NCBI GenBank assembly: GCA_009773415.1
Contig: WSNO01000001.1
Span: 1-64,000, forward strand
DNA: 64,000 nucleotides
Reading direction: 5' to 3'
Origin: Nitrospirota bacterium
GTDB taxonomy: Bacteria > Nitrospirota > Thermodesulfovibrionia > Thermodesulfovibrionales > Dissulfurispiraceae
A program made the translations under genes and the position numbers. Shown piece after piece: positions 8,755 to 18,076 of the stretch. Every line of letters begins with the position of its first letter. The first letter of the stretch is position 1. The notes beneath the pieces were generated by a model. The model was not told the origin of the DNA. It did not search any database and worked only from the letters and a program-made list of their open reading frames with translations.

Positions 8755-9693
8755 ATGAAACGGATTTTAATCACCGGGGGTGCCGGTTTTCTCGGCTCGC
8801 ATCTCTGTGACCGTCTGATCAAGGATGGGCACGACGTGCTGTGCGTGGACAACTTCTTCACCGGCAGTAAAACCAACATCGCCCACCTGATCGGTCACCC
8901 CTATTTCGAGTTGATGCGTCACGACGTGACCTTTCCTCTCTATGTGGAAGTTGATCGCATCTTCAACCTGGCCTGCCCAGCCTCACCCATTCATTACCAG
9001 CATGATCCGGTACAGACCACCAAGACCAGTGTGCATGGGGCCATCAACATGCTCGGACTGGCCAAGCGCCTGAAGGCGCGTATCTTCCAGGCGTCCACCT
9101 CGGAAGTATACGGCGACCCGGAGGTGCATCCTCAACCGGAAAGTTATTGGGGTCGGGTCAACCCGATTGGCCCGCGGTCTTGTTACGACGAGGGCAAGCG
9201 CTGCGCCGAAACATTGTTTTTCGATTACCAGCGCCAGCACAACATGGACATCAAGGTGGTGCGCATCTTCAACACCTACGGACCGCGCATGCATCCGAAC
9301 GATGGCCGGGTGGTTTCGAACTTCATCGTACAAGCTTTGCGCGGTGACGACATCACTATTTATGGGGATGGCCAGCAAACACGATCCTTCTGCTATGTGG
9401 ACGACATGATCGAAGGCTTCATGCTCATGATGGATAGCGAACGCGGCTTTACGGGACCGGTCAACATGGGCAACCCGGGCGAATTCACCATGCTGGAGTT
9501 GGCGGAAAAAGTGCTGAAATTGGTCGGCGGCTGTTCGAAACTCACCTTCAAGCCGCTGCCAACGGATGACCCGCGGCAGCGGCGGCCAGACATCACGTTG
9601 GCAAAGGAAAAGTTGGGCTGGGAACCGAAGGTTTGTCTTGAGGATGGGCTACAAGAAACGATTACATACTTCAGGAAGTTGCTGGATGCCTGA
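8755..9693 (+). CDS. uxs: UDP-glucuronic acid decarboxylase (UDP-xylose synthase)
   Basis: It converts UDP-glucuronate to UDP-xylose (or its 4-keto intermediate) with bound NAD. This is a 312-residue extended SDR with [15 protein letters not shown]. Family-specific blocks are [20 protein letters not shown], the serine loop [27 protein letters not shown] with the catalytic YxxxK, and [21 protein letters not shown]. The Arg of the last block belongs to the UXS signature. It begins a new segment after a 194-bp gap and is followed by a glycosyltransferase overlapping by 8 bp. No UDP-glucose dehydrogenase is in the window, so UDP-glucuronate must come from elsewhere. Coding is visibly richer in G and C than in gmd or the flippase. 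Confidence 0.95.
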   Translation: MKRILITGGAGFLGSHLCDRLIKDGHDVLCVDNFFTGSKTNIAHLIGHPYFELMRHDVTFPLYVEVDRIFNLACPASPIHYQHDPVQTTKTSVHGAINMLGLAKRLKARIFQASTSEVYGDPEVHPQPESYWGRVNPIGPRSCYDEGKRCAETLFFDYQRQHNMDIKVVRIFNTYGPRMHPNDGRVVSNFIVQALRGDDITIYGDGQQTRSFCYVDDMIEGFMLMMDSERGFTGPVNMGNPGEFTMLELAEKVLKLVGGCSKLTFKPLPTDDPRQRRPDITLAKEKLGWEPKVCLEDGLQETITYFRKLLDA

Positions 9694-10603
9694 TTTTCAA
9701 CTGACCACCCCAGTCGCCTTTATTATCTTCAACCGGCCGGACACGACCGAGCAGGTTTTTGCGGAAATCGCCAGGGCAAAGCCGACCAAGCTGCTGATAG
9801 TGGGTGATGGGCCGCGAGCCAGTCGACAAGGCGAGGCCGATAAGGTCGCAGCCGCGCGCGCCATCATCCGGCACGTGGATTGGAATTGCGAGGTGTTGAC
9901 CAACTTTTCCGACGTAAATCTGGGTTGCAAGCGGCGGGTATCCAGTGGCATCGATTGGGTATTCGAGCGGGTGGAAGAAGCAATTATCCTGGAAGATGAT
10001 TGCTTGCCTGATCCGACTTTCTTCCGCTTTTGCCAAGAGCTTCTGGAACGTTATCGTCACGATCAGCGCATCGGCATGATCAGCGGCGACAACTTCCAAT
10101 TTGGCCGACGCCGTAACAGCGATTGCTATTACTTCTCGAAATATGTCCATATTTGGGGTTGGGCAACATGGCGAGATCGCTGGGCTGGAAGCTACGATGT
10201 GACCATGTCCAAATGGCCGCGCATTCGGGATGGGGGTTGGCTGGCCGATATGGTTGGCAATGAGCGCGAAGCGCGCTATTGGCACAAGATATTCGAGCGC
10301 GTGCATCGTGGCGGGATCGACACATGGGATTATCAGTGGGTATTTGCCAACTGGATAGAGGGCAGGGTCTCTATCCTTCCTTCGGTAAATATGATCTCCA
10401 ATATTGGGTTCGACGGAAATGCTACACACACTACCGGGGATAGTGAATTGGCCAATTTGCCAAGGGTTCCGACAATCTTTCCTTTGGCTCACCCGCCCGG
10501 CGTGTTCAAAAATGCCCAAGCAGACATGCTGTCAGAAAAAAAATGTTTTCGCATCCCCTTTATCAAACGTGTCCAGAACAAGCTAGCTGGCCTGCTTCGA
10601 TGA
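9686..10603 (+). CDS. GT-A fold glycosyltransferase (HlpA-like family)
   Basis: The 305-residue protein starts [18 protein letters not shown] and contains the nucleotide-sugar/metal motif [19 protein letters not shown] and the aromatic [11 protein letters not shown] follow. This is the family often labelled nucleotide-diphospho-sugar transferase or 'hemolytic protein HlpA-like'. It is expected to transfer a sugar to a lipid-linked glycan on the cytoplasmic side; donor and acceptor cannot be told. Start 9686 overlaps the uxs stop by 8 bp and has aggaag upstream. An in-frame ATG at 9566 lies inside uxs and is rejected. Translational coupling with uxs makes a xylose-related donor a reasonable guess only. 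Confidence 0.8.
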   Translation: MPDFQLTTPVAFIIFNRPDTTEQVFAEIARAKPTKLLIVGDGPRASRQGEADKVAAARAIIRHVDWNCEVLTNFSDVNLGCKRRVSSGIDWVFERVEEAIILEDDCLPDPTFFRFCQELLERYRHDQRIGMISGDNFQFGRRRNSDCYYFSKYVHIWGWATWRDRWAGSYDVTMSKWPRIRDGGWLADMVGNEREARYWHKIFERVHRGGIDTWDYQWVFANWIEGRVSILPSVNMISNIGFDGNATHTTGDSELANLPRVPTIFPLAHPPGVFKNAQADMLSEKKCFRIPFIKRVQNKLAGLLR

Positions 10604-10632
10604 AGCCGTTGATTGTGTTGAGGGGTTAAGAG

Positions 10633-11424
10633 ATGATGTGCCCTATTTGTTCTGGGGGTATGAATCCCTGCTTTACTGCTCATGTTTTGGGCAAATATCC
10701 AGCGTTGTACGAGGTTTGCGAGACATGCGGTTATTTGCATGCCGCCAATCCCCATTGGCTTGATGAGGCATACACACGGGCAATTGCGGCGGCTGACACC
10801 GGTCTGGTCATGAGAAATATCGCCAACGCGTGCAAACTTGCCGGGACACTTTATTGGGTGCTGGGCGAGCGTGGTGCAGGACGCTATCTGGATGCCGCAG
10901 GTGGCTACGGTATGCTGACGCGGCTGATGCGTGACATCGGATTCGACTTTTATTGGTCGGATAAATATTGTGATAACCTGCTTGCCCCCGGCTTTGAATA
11001 CTGTCAGGCTCTGGGGGTTTGCAGGGCCGTCACGGCGCTGGAGGTGATGGAGCATCTGACCGATCCAGCCGCATTTATAGAAGAAACGCTGGCTTTTTCC
11101 GGCGCACAGGTATTGATATTTACTACAGAACTGTACGAAGGGAGACCACCGCAACCAGACGACTGGTGGTACTATGCATTTGCTGCCGGACAGCATATCG
11201 GTTTTTTCCAGCGGCGAACCTTTGAGATCCTGGGTGCGCGGTTTGACCTCCAGTTCACCAGCGCCAACGGAATTCATGTTCTTTCCAGGACGGCGATTAA
11301 CAAGCGCTTGCTGAGTGCTGTTACGGGGCGTTGGGTTTCGCGTATCGCGCCGTGGTGGATTCGTCGGCGTCTTGGTTCAAAAACAATGGACGACCATCAA
11401 TTGATGCTTCGGAAGATTGCTTGA
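10633..11424 (+). CDS. SAM-dependent methyltransferase with N-terminal zinc-ribbon
   Basis: The 263-residue protein opens with CPICSGG and, about 25 residues later, CETCGYLH: two CxxC knuckles likely holding zinc. The methyltransferase motif I is LDAAGGYGML, and the post-core TALEVMEHLTDP resembles class I enzymes acting on small molecules or sugars. Proteins of this build occur in O-antigen and capsule loci and methylate sugars or transfer terminal caps, but the substrate here is unknown. The gene sits 29 bp after the glycosyltransferase and 23 bp before a GT4 enzyme. GTG/ATG alternatives are minor: a second Met directly follows the first. Confidence 0.75.
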   Translation: MMCPICSGGMNPCFTAHVLGKYPALYEVCETCGYLHAANPHWLDEAYTRAIAAADTGLVMRNIANACKLAGTLYWVLGERGAGRYLDAAGGYGMLTRLMRDIGFDFYWSDKYCDNLLAPGFEYCQALGVCRAVTALEVMEHLTDPAAFIEETLAFSGAQVLIFTTELYEGRPPQPDDWWYYAFAAGQHIGFFQRRTFEILGARFDLQFTSANGIHVLSRTAINKRLLSAVTGRWVSRIAPWWIRRRLGSKTMDDHQLMLRKIA

Positions 11425-11447
11425 TTGCATTGCTGGGTACTGAATAG

Positions 11448-12581
11448 ATGAAGATCGCTTACGACTCGCAAATATTCTGTGCGCAGTCCTATGGTGGTGT
11501 TTCCAGATATTTCTGCGAGATTGCCTCCCGCATTGCCAAGGAGCCGGGTGTCCAGGTTTCCATCACCGCACCGATGCACATCAATGCCTATCTCGAGTAT
11601 GTGCCGTCGGGTATTGTTTCTGGGTTTCGTGCGTTTAACACGGATCATTTCCAGACCGGTTCGGGCAGAAATTATCCGCGCTTGGCGCTGCGGGGATTGG
11701 GGTTGCTGATTGGTGACTGGATGCTGCGCGTGAAGTCGCCGGATATCGTGCATGAGACGTACTTTTCGCCTTTTCGAATCGGGCCATGGCGTGGAAGGCG
11801 AATTTTGACTATTTTCGATATGATCCATGAAAAGTTTTCATCAAGTTTTCCAAACTCTGATAAAACCGCTCGATACAAGGCGCAGGCGGCAGCTCGCGCG
11901 GACCACGTTATATGTATTTCCAAATCGACACAGCGTGACGCGATAGAAATTCTTGGGCTGAATTCTGAGAAAACCTCTGTGATTTATTTAGGATTTGATT
12001 TGATGAACACGGCAGAGGAGAATGTCGATAAAAAGGTTTTGGCTATGCATGCTCCTTTTTTGTTGTATGTCGGCAATCGCGGCGGGTATAAAAACTTCAC
12101 ATCTTTGCTTATATCATATGCTGCTTCGCCAGGATTGAGAACCGATTATAAACTGGTCTGTTTTGGCGGTGGCGCATTTCAATCGAACGAATTACAAACA
12201 ATCCAATCCCTGGGGCTGAACAATGCGCATGTAATGCAGTTTGGAGGCAATGATCAATTGCTGGCCGCTCTTTATCAGCGCGCCAGCGCGTTTATTTACC
12301 CATCCATGTATGAGGGATTTGGTATTCCGCCGCTGGAAGCCATGTCGCATGATTGTCCTGTTGTTTGCAGCAATACAGGTTCAATTCCAGAAGTTGTGGG
12401 CGACGCCGGTGAATATTTCGATCCTATCGATACTGGAAACATGCGCGCAGCTATTGAGCGTGTCCTCACGTCGGATAGCTACCGGAAATCGTTGGTGGCA
12501 AAGGGGCGTGAGCGTTTGAAGTGTTTTTCATGGGATCGCTGTGCTGTTGAAACTCTCGATATTTACAGAAAGCTGGTGTGA
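11448..12581 (+). CDS. Glycosyltransferase family 4
   Basis: This 377-residue GT-B enzyme starts MKIAYDSQIFCAQSYGGVSR, with the glycine-rich acceptor-side loop. The donor-side core is FLLYVGNRGGYKN, followed by FIYPSMYEGFGIPPLEAM, which holds the E-x7-E motif that positions the nucleotide. The GSIPEVVGDAGEYFDP tail is typical of mannosyl/rhamnosyl-type GT4 transferases. It should add a sugar to the lipid-linked repeat unit. It is followed after 3 bp by a Gmd-like dehydratase, which hints that its donor could be a GDP-linked 6-deoxyhexose; this is inference from context. Confidence 0.88.
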   Translation: MKIAYDSQIFCAQSYGGVSRYFCEIASRIAKEPGVQVSITAPMHINAYLEYVPSGIVSGFRAFNTDHFQTGSGRNYPRLALRGLGLLIGDWMLRVKSPDIVHETYFSPFRIGPWRGRRILTIFDMIHEKFSSSFPNSDKTARYKAQAAARADHVICISKSTQRDAIEILGLNSEKTSVIYLGFDLMNTAEENVDKKVLAMHAPFLLYVGNRGGYKNFTSLLISYAASPGLRTDYKLVCFGGGAFQSNELQTIQSLGLNNAHVMQFGGNDQLLAALYQRASAFIYPSMYEGFGIPPLEAMSHDCPVVCSNTGSIPEVVGDAGEYFDPIDTGNMRAAIERVLTSDSYRKSLVAKGRERLKCFSWDRCAVETLDIYRKLV

Positions 12582-12584
12582 AAG

Positions 12585-13550
12585 GTGTCGAAAACGAGAA
12601 AAGCACTGATATGCGGCGTCTCGGGGCAGGACGGCACTTATCTTGCCCGACTTTTGCTCGAAAAAGGCTATGAGGTGTGGGGTACGTCACGCGATGCGCA
12701 GGCTTCGTCTTTTGCGAATCTGTCGTGTCTGGGCATACTGGATCGCGTCAAAACCATTTCAATGGCTGTAAATGATTTCAGAAGCGTGCTTCAGGCGATC
12801 AGCCGAAGCGAGCCTGACGAAATCTACAATCTGTCAGGCCAAAGCTCGGTGGGACTCTCTTTCGAACAACCCGCAGAAACGCTTGAAAGTATTGCCACCG
12901 GAACTCTCAATCTTCTTGAGGGAATGCGTTTTCTTGGCTTGCCCATCCGATTCTACAATGCGGGTTCAGGCGAGTGTTTTGGGGACATCAGTGGTTTTGC
13001 TGCGGACGAGGGTACGCCATTTCGTCCGCGCAGTCCTTATGCAGTCGCTAAAGCGACTGCGCATTGGTTGGTTGCCAACTATAGGACGGCATACGGGCTC
13101 TTTGCCTGTACCGGAATTTTATTCAACCATGAGTCGCCCTTACGTCCGCTGCGATTTGTGACAAGAAAGATCATCCGGGCAGCAGTGAGAATATCCAAGG
13201 GAAGCAATGAAAAGCTTGCGCTGGGGAATACTGACATCACGAGAGACTGGGGCTGGAGCCCGGAATATGTCGATGCCATGTGGCGAATGCTGCAGACTGA
13301 TAACCCCGATGATTTCGTTATCGCAACCGGTGAATCCAATTCACTTGAAAAGTTCGTCCAGACATCCTTTTCGGAAGTTGGACTGGACTGGCGCCACCAT
13401 GTCGTTCAGGATCTAGGGTTGTTTCGACCCGCAGAGATCCTTTACAGCTGCGGAAATGCCGAAAAAGCAAAGCGCATTCTGCGATGGGAAGCCAGTTTCA
13501 AAATGCCGGACGTCGTGCGAGAAATGATACGTCACGAACAGCGGATGTAA
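12585..13550 (+). CDS. Second GDP-mannose 4,6-dehydratase-like SDR
   Basis: This 321-residue extended SDR clearly belongs to the Gmd group: CGVSGQDGTYLARLLLEKGYEVWG, SEPDEIYNLSGQSSVGLSFE, SPYAVAKATAHW and [10 protein letters not shown] are all Gmd-like. It lacks the RR-x-FNTxRxDHIY loop that contributes to NADP binding and the tetramer interface in true Gmd. Its active-site Thr is replaced by Ser (AGSGECFG against ASTSELYG). It may be a dehydratase with another substrate, or a reductase acting after gmd. The start is GTG, 3 bp after the GT4 stop; no ATG fits. The paralogue at 5084 is the better candidate for the fucose pathway. Confidence 0.8.
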   Translation: MSKTRKALICGVSGQDGTYLARLLLEKGYEVWGTSRDAQASSFANLSCLGILDRVKTISMAVNDFRSVLQAISRSEPDEIYNLSGQSSVGLSFEQPAETLESIATGTLNLLEGMRFLGLPIRFYNAGSGECFGDISGFAADEGTPFRPRSPYAVAKATAHWLVANYRTAYGLFACTGILFNHESPLRPLRFVTRKIIRAAVRISKGSNEKLALGNTDITRDWGWSPEYVDAMWRMLQTDNPDDFVIATGESNSLEKFVQTSFSEVGLDWRHHVVQDLGLFRPAEILYSCGNAEKAKRILRWEASFKMPDVVREMIRHEQRM

Positions 13551-13598
13551 AAAAGGATGATCGTTATCAGGCACTTGAACTGTTAAGATGAGGCAGGC

Positions 13599-14327
13599 AT
13601 GTTGAATAACGCAAAGCAACAAATCAAAAAAGCATTGCATGCGATGGGCATCGAGGCTCACCGTTTTCATCCTGGTACTTCTCCGTTAGCTCGGCAGATG
13701 GTCGCATTACGCGCCTTCGGCGTCGATGTAGTTCTGGATATTGGCGCTAACGATGGACAATACGCCAAAGAATTACGGACTGGCGGGTATGCGGGGCATA
13801 TTGTTTCCTTCGAACCCTTGACGGCAGCCCATTGCTACCTTCTGCAAAAAAGTAAAAGCGATCCGAGATGGCAAGTGCACCCACGGTGCGCGTTGGGTGA
13901 TCGGACAGGCGAGATCGAACTCAATATTGCGGGAAACTCGGTCAGTAGCTCGATCCTTCCCATGCTCGCTACGCATAGCAACGCAGCCCCAGAATCTGCT
14001 TATCTTGGCCATGAGCCGGTTTCGCTGATTACACTGGACTCGGTTGCGCCATCTTATATCGAAGGTGCGCAAGCACCGTTTCTCAAGATCGATACCCAAG
14101 GTTATGAGTGGCATGTCCTCGACGGTGCGCTAGCCACATTGCCCAGGCTGCGCGGTCTCCAGATGGAACTTTCACTGGTTCCGCTGTATGAAGGCCAGCG
14201 CCTTTGGCGCGATTGTATTGATCGCCTGGAAGCAGAAGGTTTCGTGTTATGGTCATTGCAACCGGTATTCGTTGATCCGGTGAATGGGCGCACCCTGCAA
14301 TGGGATGGCTTGTTTTTTCGGCCATGA
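13599..14327 (+). CDS. FkbM-family methyltransferase
   Basis: The 242-residue protein contains VVLDIGANDGQYAKELR (SAM-binding motif I), FEPLTAAHCYL, the family motif LKIDTQGYEWHVLDGA and LQMELSLVPLY. The FkbM family O-methylates hydroxyls, often on sugars of surface glycans. The stop overlaps the next start (ATGA). From here to mtaB every gene is translationally coupled to its neighbour. The G+C-rich, Leu-CTG-rich coding of this gene and the next two contrasts with 17.1-20.6 kb and suggests a different origin. Confidence 0.88.
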   Translation: MLNNAKQQIKKALHAMGIEAHRFHPGTSPLARQMVALRAFGVDVVLDIGANDGQYAKELRTGGYAGHIVSFEPLTAAHCYLLQKSKSDPRWQVHPRCALGDRTGEIELNIAGNSVSSSILPMLATHSNAAPESAYLGHEPVSLITLDSVAPSYIEGAQAPFLKIDTQGYEWHVLDGALATLPRLRGLQMELSLVPLYEGQRLWRDCIDRLEAEGFVLWSLQPVFVDPVNGRTLQWDGLFFRP

Positions 14328-15589
14328 GCCCCGCCTATCCGTCTGCATGGCTGCTGTTCGGTTTGATGTTCGCCATGGCAGCAGCCCATTTTCTGTCCTT
14401 ACCTTGGCATAGGTTGGCAACGGTGGCCATTTATTCGGTTCCGGTCGTATGGTGCCTGATAATCCTTCGTGACCGCATTGGATTGCTCAGTAAACTGAAC
14501 GGCATCGATGTCGGTTTTGCTGCCTTTGTTCTCGCCGTACTGATTAGCGCGACCTTTCTACCAGGGCCGGATGAAAACGGAGCCGTGTCGAAATACATCC
14601 GCTTTTTGCCTTTCATGATGATCACGCCCTATATGCTTGGGCGTTTGATGGATTTGCCGGACCTTGATTTATTCGCGCGCATCACCCTGTTTGCAGGTCT
14701 TGCACTGCTGCCGCTGCTGGTCTTCGATCGCCTTTCGGCTGCTGAGCGCGCGTGGCGTTTGCCGATCTTTGGGCTAGATCATGGCCCGCTGCTCGTGGGA
14801 GGGCTGTTGGCGCCCTTGTTGCTGGCGCTATGCGTGCGGGTGTTGGATCGGCAACAGACCAGCACGAAAAATCACACCCAGTGGCCGTTGATCTGGCTGG
14901 GGCTGACCGGCCTGGTCACGGTGTTTCTCGTGCTGCTGATGGCGCGTGGATGGGTTATCGCAAGCATGGCGGGTGTGGCCGTCGTGTCTTTGTCGATGTA
15001 CACCCGACCACTTGCACTGCGCGCGGGGCTTTTTGCCTATGTTGTCGCCGTTGTAGCGTTAACTCTGGCGGTTCTGCCTGCATCCTCTTTCTATTCCTTG
15101 ATTTTGACCGCCCCCGCCCCTGCCCCCGTAACGGAGTTTTGTCCCATTCTGGGCGAGGCGAGTTGCCAGCCATTCAGGGACGGCGTCAATTCCGTGGCCA
15201 TACGCTGGGTGATGTACCGTGAAGCTGCGACCATGTTTATAGATAATCCTGTTTGGGGTGTGGGCGCGGCCCGGTTTGGTGAATGTTCCTGCACCGGGCC
15301 GGGGTGGTATCCCCACAGTACGATTCTGCAAGGGCTTGCAGAATTGGGCATGGTTGGCGGCGGATTGCTACTTGGGCTTTTTGTGTTTGCCGCAGTGACG
15401 CTGGTGCGGCCACTCATGGCCGCTAGACAGGGCGAGAACGAGCCAACACATGCGTTTGTTCTCGCCCTGTTTGCGGTGTTTCTTGCGATAGATCAGGTTT
15501 ATGGCAATTACTTCATGGCGGCTGGCACATGGTTGATGTTGGGAATTGCCGCCAGCCTGCGCGCCCATGCGGGGGGGGTTGAGCCATGA
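14324..15589 (+). CDS. O-antigen ligase/polymerase-like membrane protein (Wzy/WaaL type)
   Basis: The 421-residue protein has about ten to twelve hydrophobic helices and one larger extracytoplasmic loop. It shows the family feature NPVWGVGAARFGECSC followed by PHSTILQGLAELGMVGGG, the conserved H-(S/N) after the loop seen in the O-antigen ligase domain (Wzy_C). In a Wzx-type locus this protein either polymerises repeat units or ligates the chain to its acceptor; sequence alone does not separate these. The start at 14324 overlaps the FkbM gene stop. An in-frame ATG at 14300 would overlap further and is less likely. Four cysteines in the loop are unusual and could form disulfides. Confidence 0.82.
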   Translation: MSPAYPSAWLLFGLMFAMAAAHFLSLPWHRLATVAIYSVPVVWCLIILRDRIGLLSKLNGIDVGFAAFVLAVLISATFLPGPDENGAVSKYIRFLPFMMITPYMLGRLMDLPDLDLFARITLFAGLALLPLLVFDRLSAAERAWRLPIFGLDHGPLLVGGLLAPLLLALCVRVLDRQQTSTKNHTQWPLIWLGLTGLVTVFLVLLMARGWVIASMAGVAVVSLSMYTRPLALRAGLFAYVVAVVALTLAVLPASSFYSLILTAPAPAPVTEFCPILGEASCQPFRDGVNSVAIRWVMYREAATMFIDNPVWGVGAARFGECSCTGPGWYPHSTILQGLAELGMVGGGLLLGLFVFAAVTLVRPLMAARQGENEPTHAFVLALFAVFLAIDQVYGNYFMAAGTWLMLGIAASLRAHAGGVEP

Positions 15590-16386
15590 GTGACCTCCCC
15601 CGCATCACGGTCGTTACCCCTTCCTTCAATCAGGCCGCGTTTTTGGAGCGCACCATCCGCTCGGTGCTCGACCAAGGCTACCCCAATCTCGAATACATCA
15701 TCGTCGATGGTGGATCTACGGACGGCAGCGTGGACATCATCCGCCGTTACGCGGATCGCCTTGCTTGGTGGGTGAGCGAACCTGATCAGGGGCAATCGCA
15801 CGCCATCAACAAGGGCTTGCAACGGGCGACCGGGGAGTGGGTGGGCTGGCAGAATTCGGACGATGTGTATTTTCCGGGAGTCTTCGCGCAACTGGCCGAA
15901 GCCGCGCGGTGCTGGCCGCGCGCGGAACTTATCATCGGCGACATGCAACTCATCGACGAGCATGACAGGCTTATCCGGGAAATGCGCTATGTGCGGCCGA
16001 CGTATGAATCCCTGCTTGCAGAGGGCATGGTGTTAGCCAATCAGGCTGCTTTTTGGCAGCGAGCCCTGCATGGTCGAATCGGGTGGCTGGACGAATCGCT
16101 GCATTATGGTTTCGACTACGAATGGTTCCTGTGTGTATTAAGGGAAACCGATCAAGTGGTGCATGTGCCGAGATGTCTGGCAGCCTTGCGTTATCACGAT
16201 GCGAGCAAGACCAGTCTCAGCCAGAGATTGTTTGATGCGGAGTTTCGCAGTATTCTTGCCGGAAAGATGTTGCCCGGATGGAAAAAGACTCTCTATCGGG
16301 CAAGGAGAATGTTCTTGACTCTTGGGAATGGCCATTTTGGGTATGTTTTGCGGGGCATCATGCGACGTTCGGGTTTGGTCAGATGA
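15586..16386 (+). CDS. Glycosyltransferase family 2
   Basis: This 266-residue GT-A enzyme has ITVVTPSFNQAAFLERTIRSV, the nucleotide-binding YIIVDGGSTDGS, the SEPDQGQSHAINKGL block and the DxD equivalent QNSDDVYFPG. The acceptor-side region ends in a basic tail (WKKTLYRARR) that can touch the membrane. It transfers one sugar of the repeat unit; donor unknown. It is coupled by ATGA on both sides. It is distantly similar to the next gene, perhaps an ancient duplication. Confidence 0.9.
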   Translation: MSDLPRITVVTPSFNQAAFLERTIRSVLDQGYPNLEYIIVDGGSTDGSVDIIRRYADRLAWWVSEPDQGQSHAINKGLQRATGEWVGWQNSDDVYFPGVFAQLAEAARCWPRAELIIGDMQLIDEHDRLIREMRYVRPTYESLLAEGMVLANQAAFWQRALHGRIGWLDESLHYGFDYEWFLCVLRETDQVVHVPRCLAALRYHDASKTSLSQRLFDAEFRSILAGKMLPGWKKTLYRARRMFLTLGNGHFGYVLRGIMRRSGLVR

Positions 16387-17132
16387 AGATTTCGGTCATC
16401 ACCGTCTGCTTTAACAGTGAGCAAACTATCAAAAGCACACTGCGCTCCGTCGCCACTCAAACCTGGGGAGAAAGAGAACATATAGTTGTGGACGGAGCTT
16501 CTACAGATTGCACATTGGCAATTTTACATGAACATCTTTCGCAACTCACGCAGGTTATTTCGGAACCCGATATCGGCATTTATGACGCAATGAACAAGGG
16601 CTTAAATGTCGCCACCGGCGATATAATAGGATTTCTTAACGCCGACGATGTTTATGCCCATCAGAACGTTCTCGCTGCGGTGGCTGAGGTAATGAAGCGT
16701 GAACGCTTGGACGCCTTGTTCGGCGATGTGGAGTTTTTCCGTCAGGAAGATCCGGCAAAGACAGTACGTCGTTATTCATCATCGCACTTTTCTCCCGAAC
16801 AAATTGCCTGGGGCTGGATGCCGGCTCATCCGGCGCTTTTCCTCAGGCGCAGCGTCTATGAGCGTTTCGGTGTGTTTCAACCCGACTATCGAATTGCCGG
16901 CGATTTCGAGTTAGTGGCAAGAATTTTCAAGAGCGGAAGTCTGAAATACCGATATGTGCCTGAAGTGCTGGTGCGCATGCGAACCGGGGGAATCAGCACG
17001 AGAGGGTTTTCTCATACAATCCTGCTCAATCAGGAAGTTCTTCGCGCCTGCCGCGAAAACGGCATATCGACCAATTGGTTCAAAATCCTGCTCAAGTACC
17101 CATTAAAATTTCTGGAGTTTTACCGCAAATGA
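16383..17132 (+). CDS. Glycosyltransferase family 2 (WcaA-like)
   Basis: The 249-residue protein has ISVITVCFNSEQTIKSTLRSV, HIVVDGASTDCTL, SEPDIGIYDAMNKGLNVATGD and the metal-binding NADDVYAHQN. This set is typical of small GT2 enzymes in colanic-acid-like loci. The start at 16383 (ATGA with the previous stop) places the first beta strand at residue 3. An upstream ATG at 16278 lies inside the previous gene. Codon use shifts here toward A/T compared with the two genes before it. The last residues again overlap the next start by ATGA. Confidence 0.9.
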   Translation: MKISVITVCFNSEQTIKSTLRSVATQTWGEREHIVVDGASTDCTLAILHEHLSQLTQVISEPDIGIYDAMNKGLNVATGDIIGFLNADDVYAHQNVLAAVAEVMKRERLDALFGDVEFFRQEDPAKTVRRYSSSHFSPEQIAWGWMPAHPALFLRRSVYERFGVFQPDYRIAGDFELVARIFKSGSLKYRYVPEVLVRMRTGGISTRGFSHTILLNQEVLRACRENGISTNWFKILLKYPLKFLEFYRK

Positions 17133-18076
17133 TTGTTTTTCTCTCAGGCGCAACCGGCTTTGTCGGAAGTGCGCTCTGCAGACGTCTATCCACTGACGGC
17201 ATCCGGGTGCGCGCCGCGCTTCGCACCTTCCAACAGGATTTTCCGGCAGAGCAGGTAATCATTCCGGGTATTGATCCGCAGACCGACTGGGCGGATGCGC
17301 TTGAATCGGTCGAGGCGGTTGTGCATCTTGCAGCTCATGTCCACGTCATGAAGTCAGGAGCTGAAGATGAGCGACTTTTCAATGAGGTTAATGTTGCAGG
17401 CACCCGTCATCTCGCCGAGTCCGCCGCCGCTTCTGGCGTCAGAAGATTCATTTATCTGAGTACTGTGAAGGTGCATGGTGAACAGACAGAGGAACAACCT
17501 TTTTCCGAGCAGTCGCCTTTTTCCCCGCAGGATGCATATTCGCGTTCAAAAGCCGAGGCAGAAGCTATATTGAAACGAATAGGGCAGGCCAGCAGTATGG
17601 AGATTGTAATTATCAGGCCGCCGCTGGTGTATGGCCCGGGAGTGAAGGCGAATTTTTTACAGCTGCTGAAGCTCGTACATCGCCGGATTCCGCTACCGCT
17701 CGGGGCGATTCATAATGCACGGAGCCTTATTTATCTGGACAATCTTGTCGATGCGGTGATGACATGCATACAACATCCCTCGGCAGCAAACGAGGCGTTC
17801 CTCGTCAGCGATGGTGAAGACCTATCGACTGCCGACCTTGTTCGTATGATAGCGAAAGCTATGGGCGTGCGCGTTTTTTTGCCTCCGGTTCCTCCAGACC
17901 TTCTGCGATTTGGTGGAAAAATGCTCGGCAAAGGCGATATTGTTGGCAGATTAACTGAGTCTCTGCAAGTTGATTCCTCATTCATACAAAATAAATTAGG
18001 CTGGATTCCGCCGCATACCGCAGAAGAAGGATTGCGAAAGACTGTTCAGTGGTTTCTTAGGTCATCCGGCAGATGA
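17129..18076 (+). CDS. NAD-dependent epimerase/reductase, WbpV/WreQ-like (probable UDP-4-keto-QuiNAc reductase)
   Basis: This 315-residue SDR has IVFLSGATGFVGSALCRRL, HLAAHVHVMKSGAEDE, STVKVHGE and the catalytic YxxxK in DAYSRSKAEAE. The sequence VHLAAHVHVM followed by a Ser-Thr-Val-Lys-Val-His loop is typical of the WbpV/WreQ group. That group reduces the 4-keto sugar made by WbpM-type dehydratases to UDP-N-acetylquinovosamine. The downstream neighbours are a small phosphoglycosyl transferase and a WbpM-type dehydratase, the trio known from Rhizobium etli (WreQ, WreU, WreV). Function is inferred from family and context; a 4-epimerase activity is the alternative. Confidence 0.75.
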   Translation: MIVFLSGATGFVGSALCRRLSTDGIRVRAALRTFQQDFPAEQVIIPGIDPQTDWADALESVEAVVHLAAHVHVMKSGAEDERLFNEVNVAGTRHLAESAAASGVRRFIYLSTVKVHGEQTEEQPFSEQSPFSPQDAYSRSKAEAEAILKRIGQASSMEIVIIRPPLVYGPGVKANFLQLLKLVHRRIPLPLGAIHNARSLIYLDNLVDAVMTCIQHPSAANEAFLVSDGEDLSTADLVRMIAKAMGVRVFLPPVPPDLLRFGGKMLGKGDIVGRLTESLQVDSSFIQNKLGWIPPHTAEEGLRKTVQWFLRSSGR

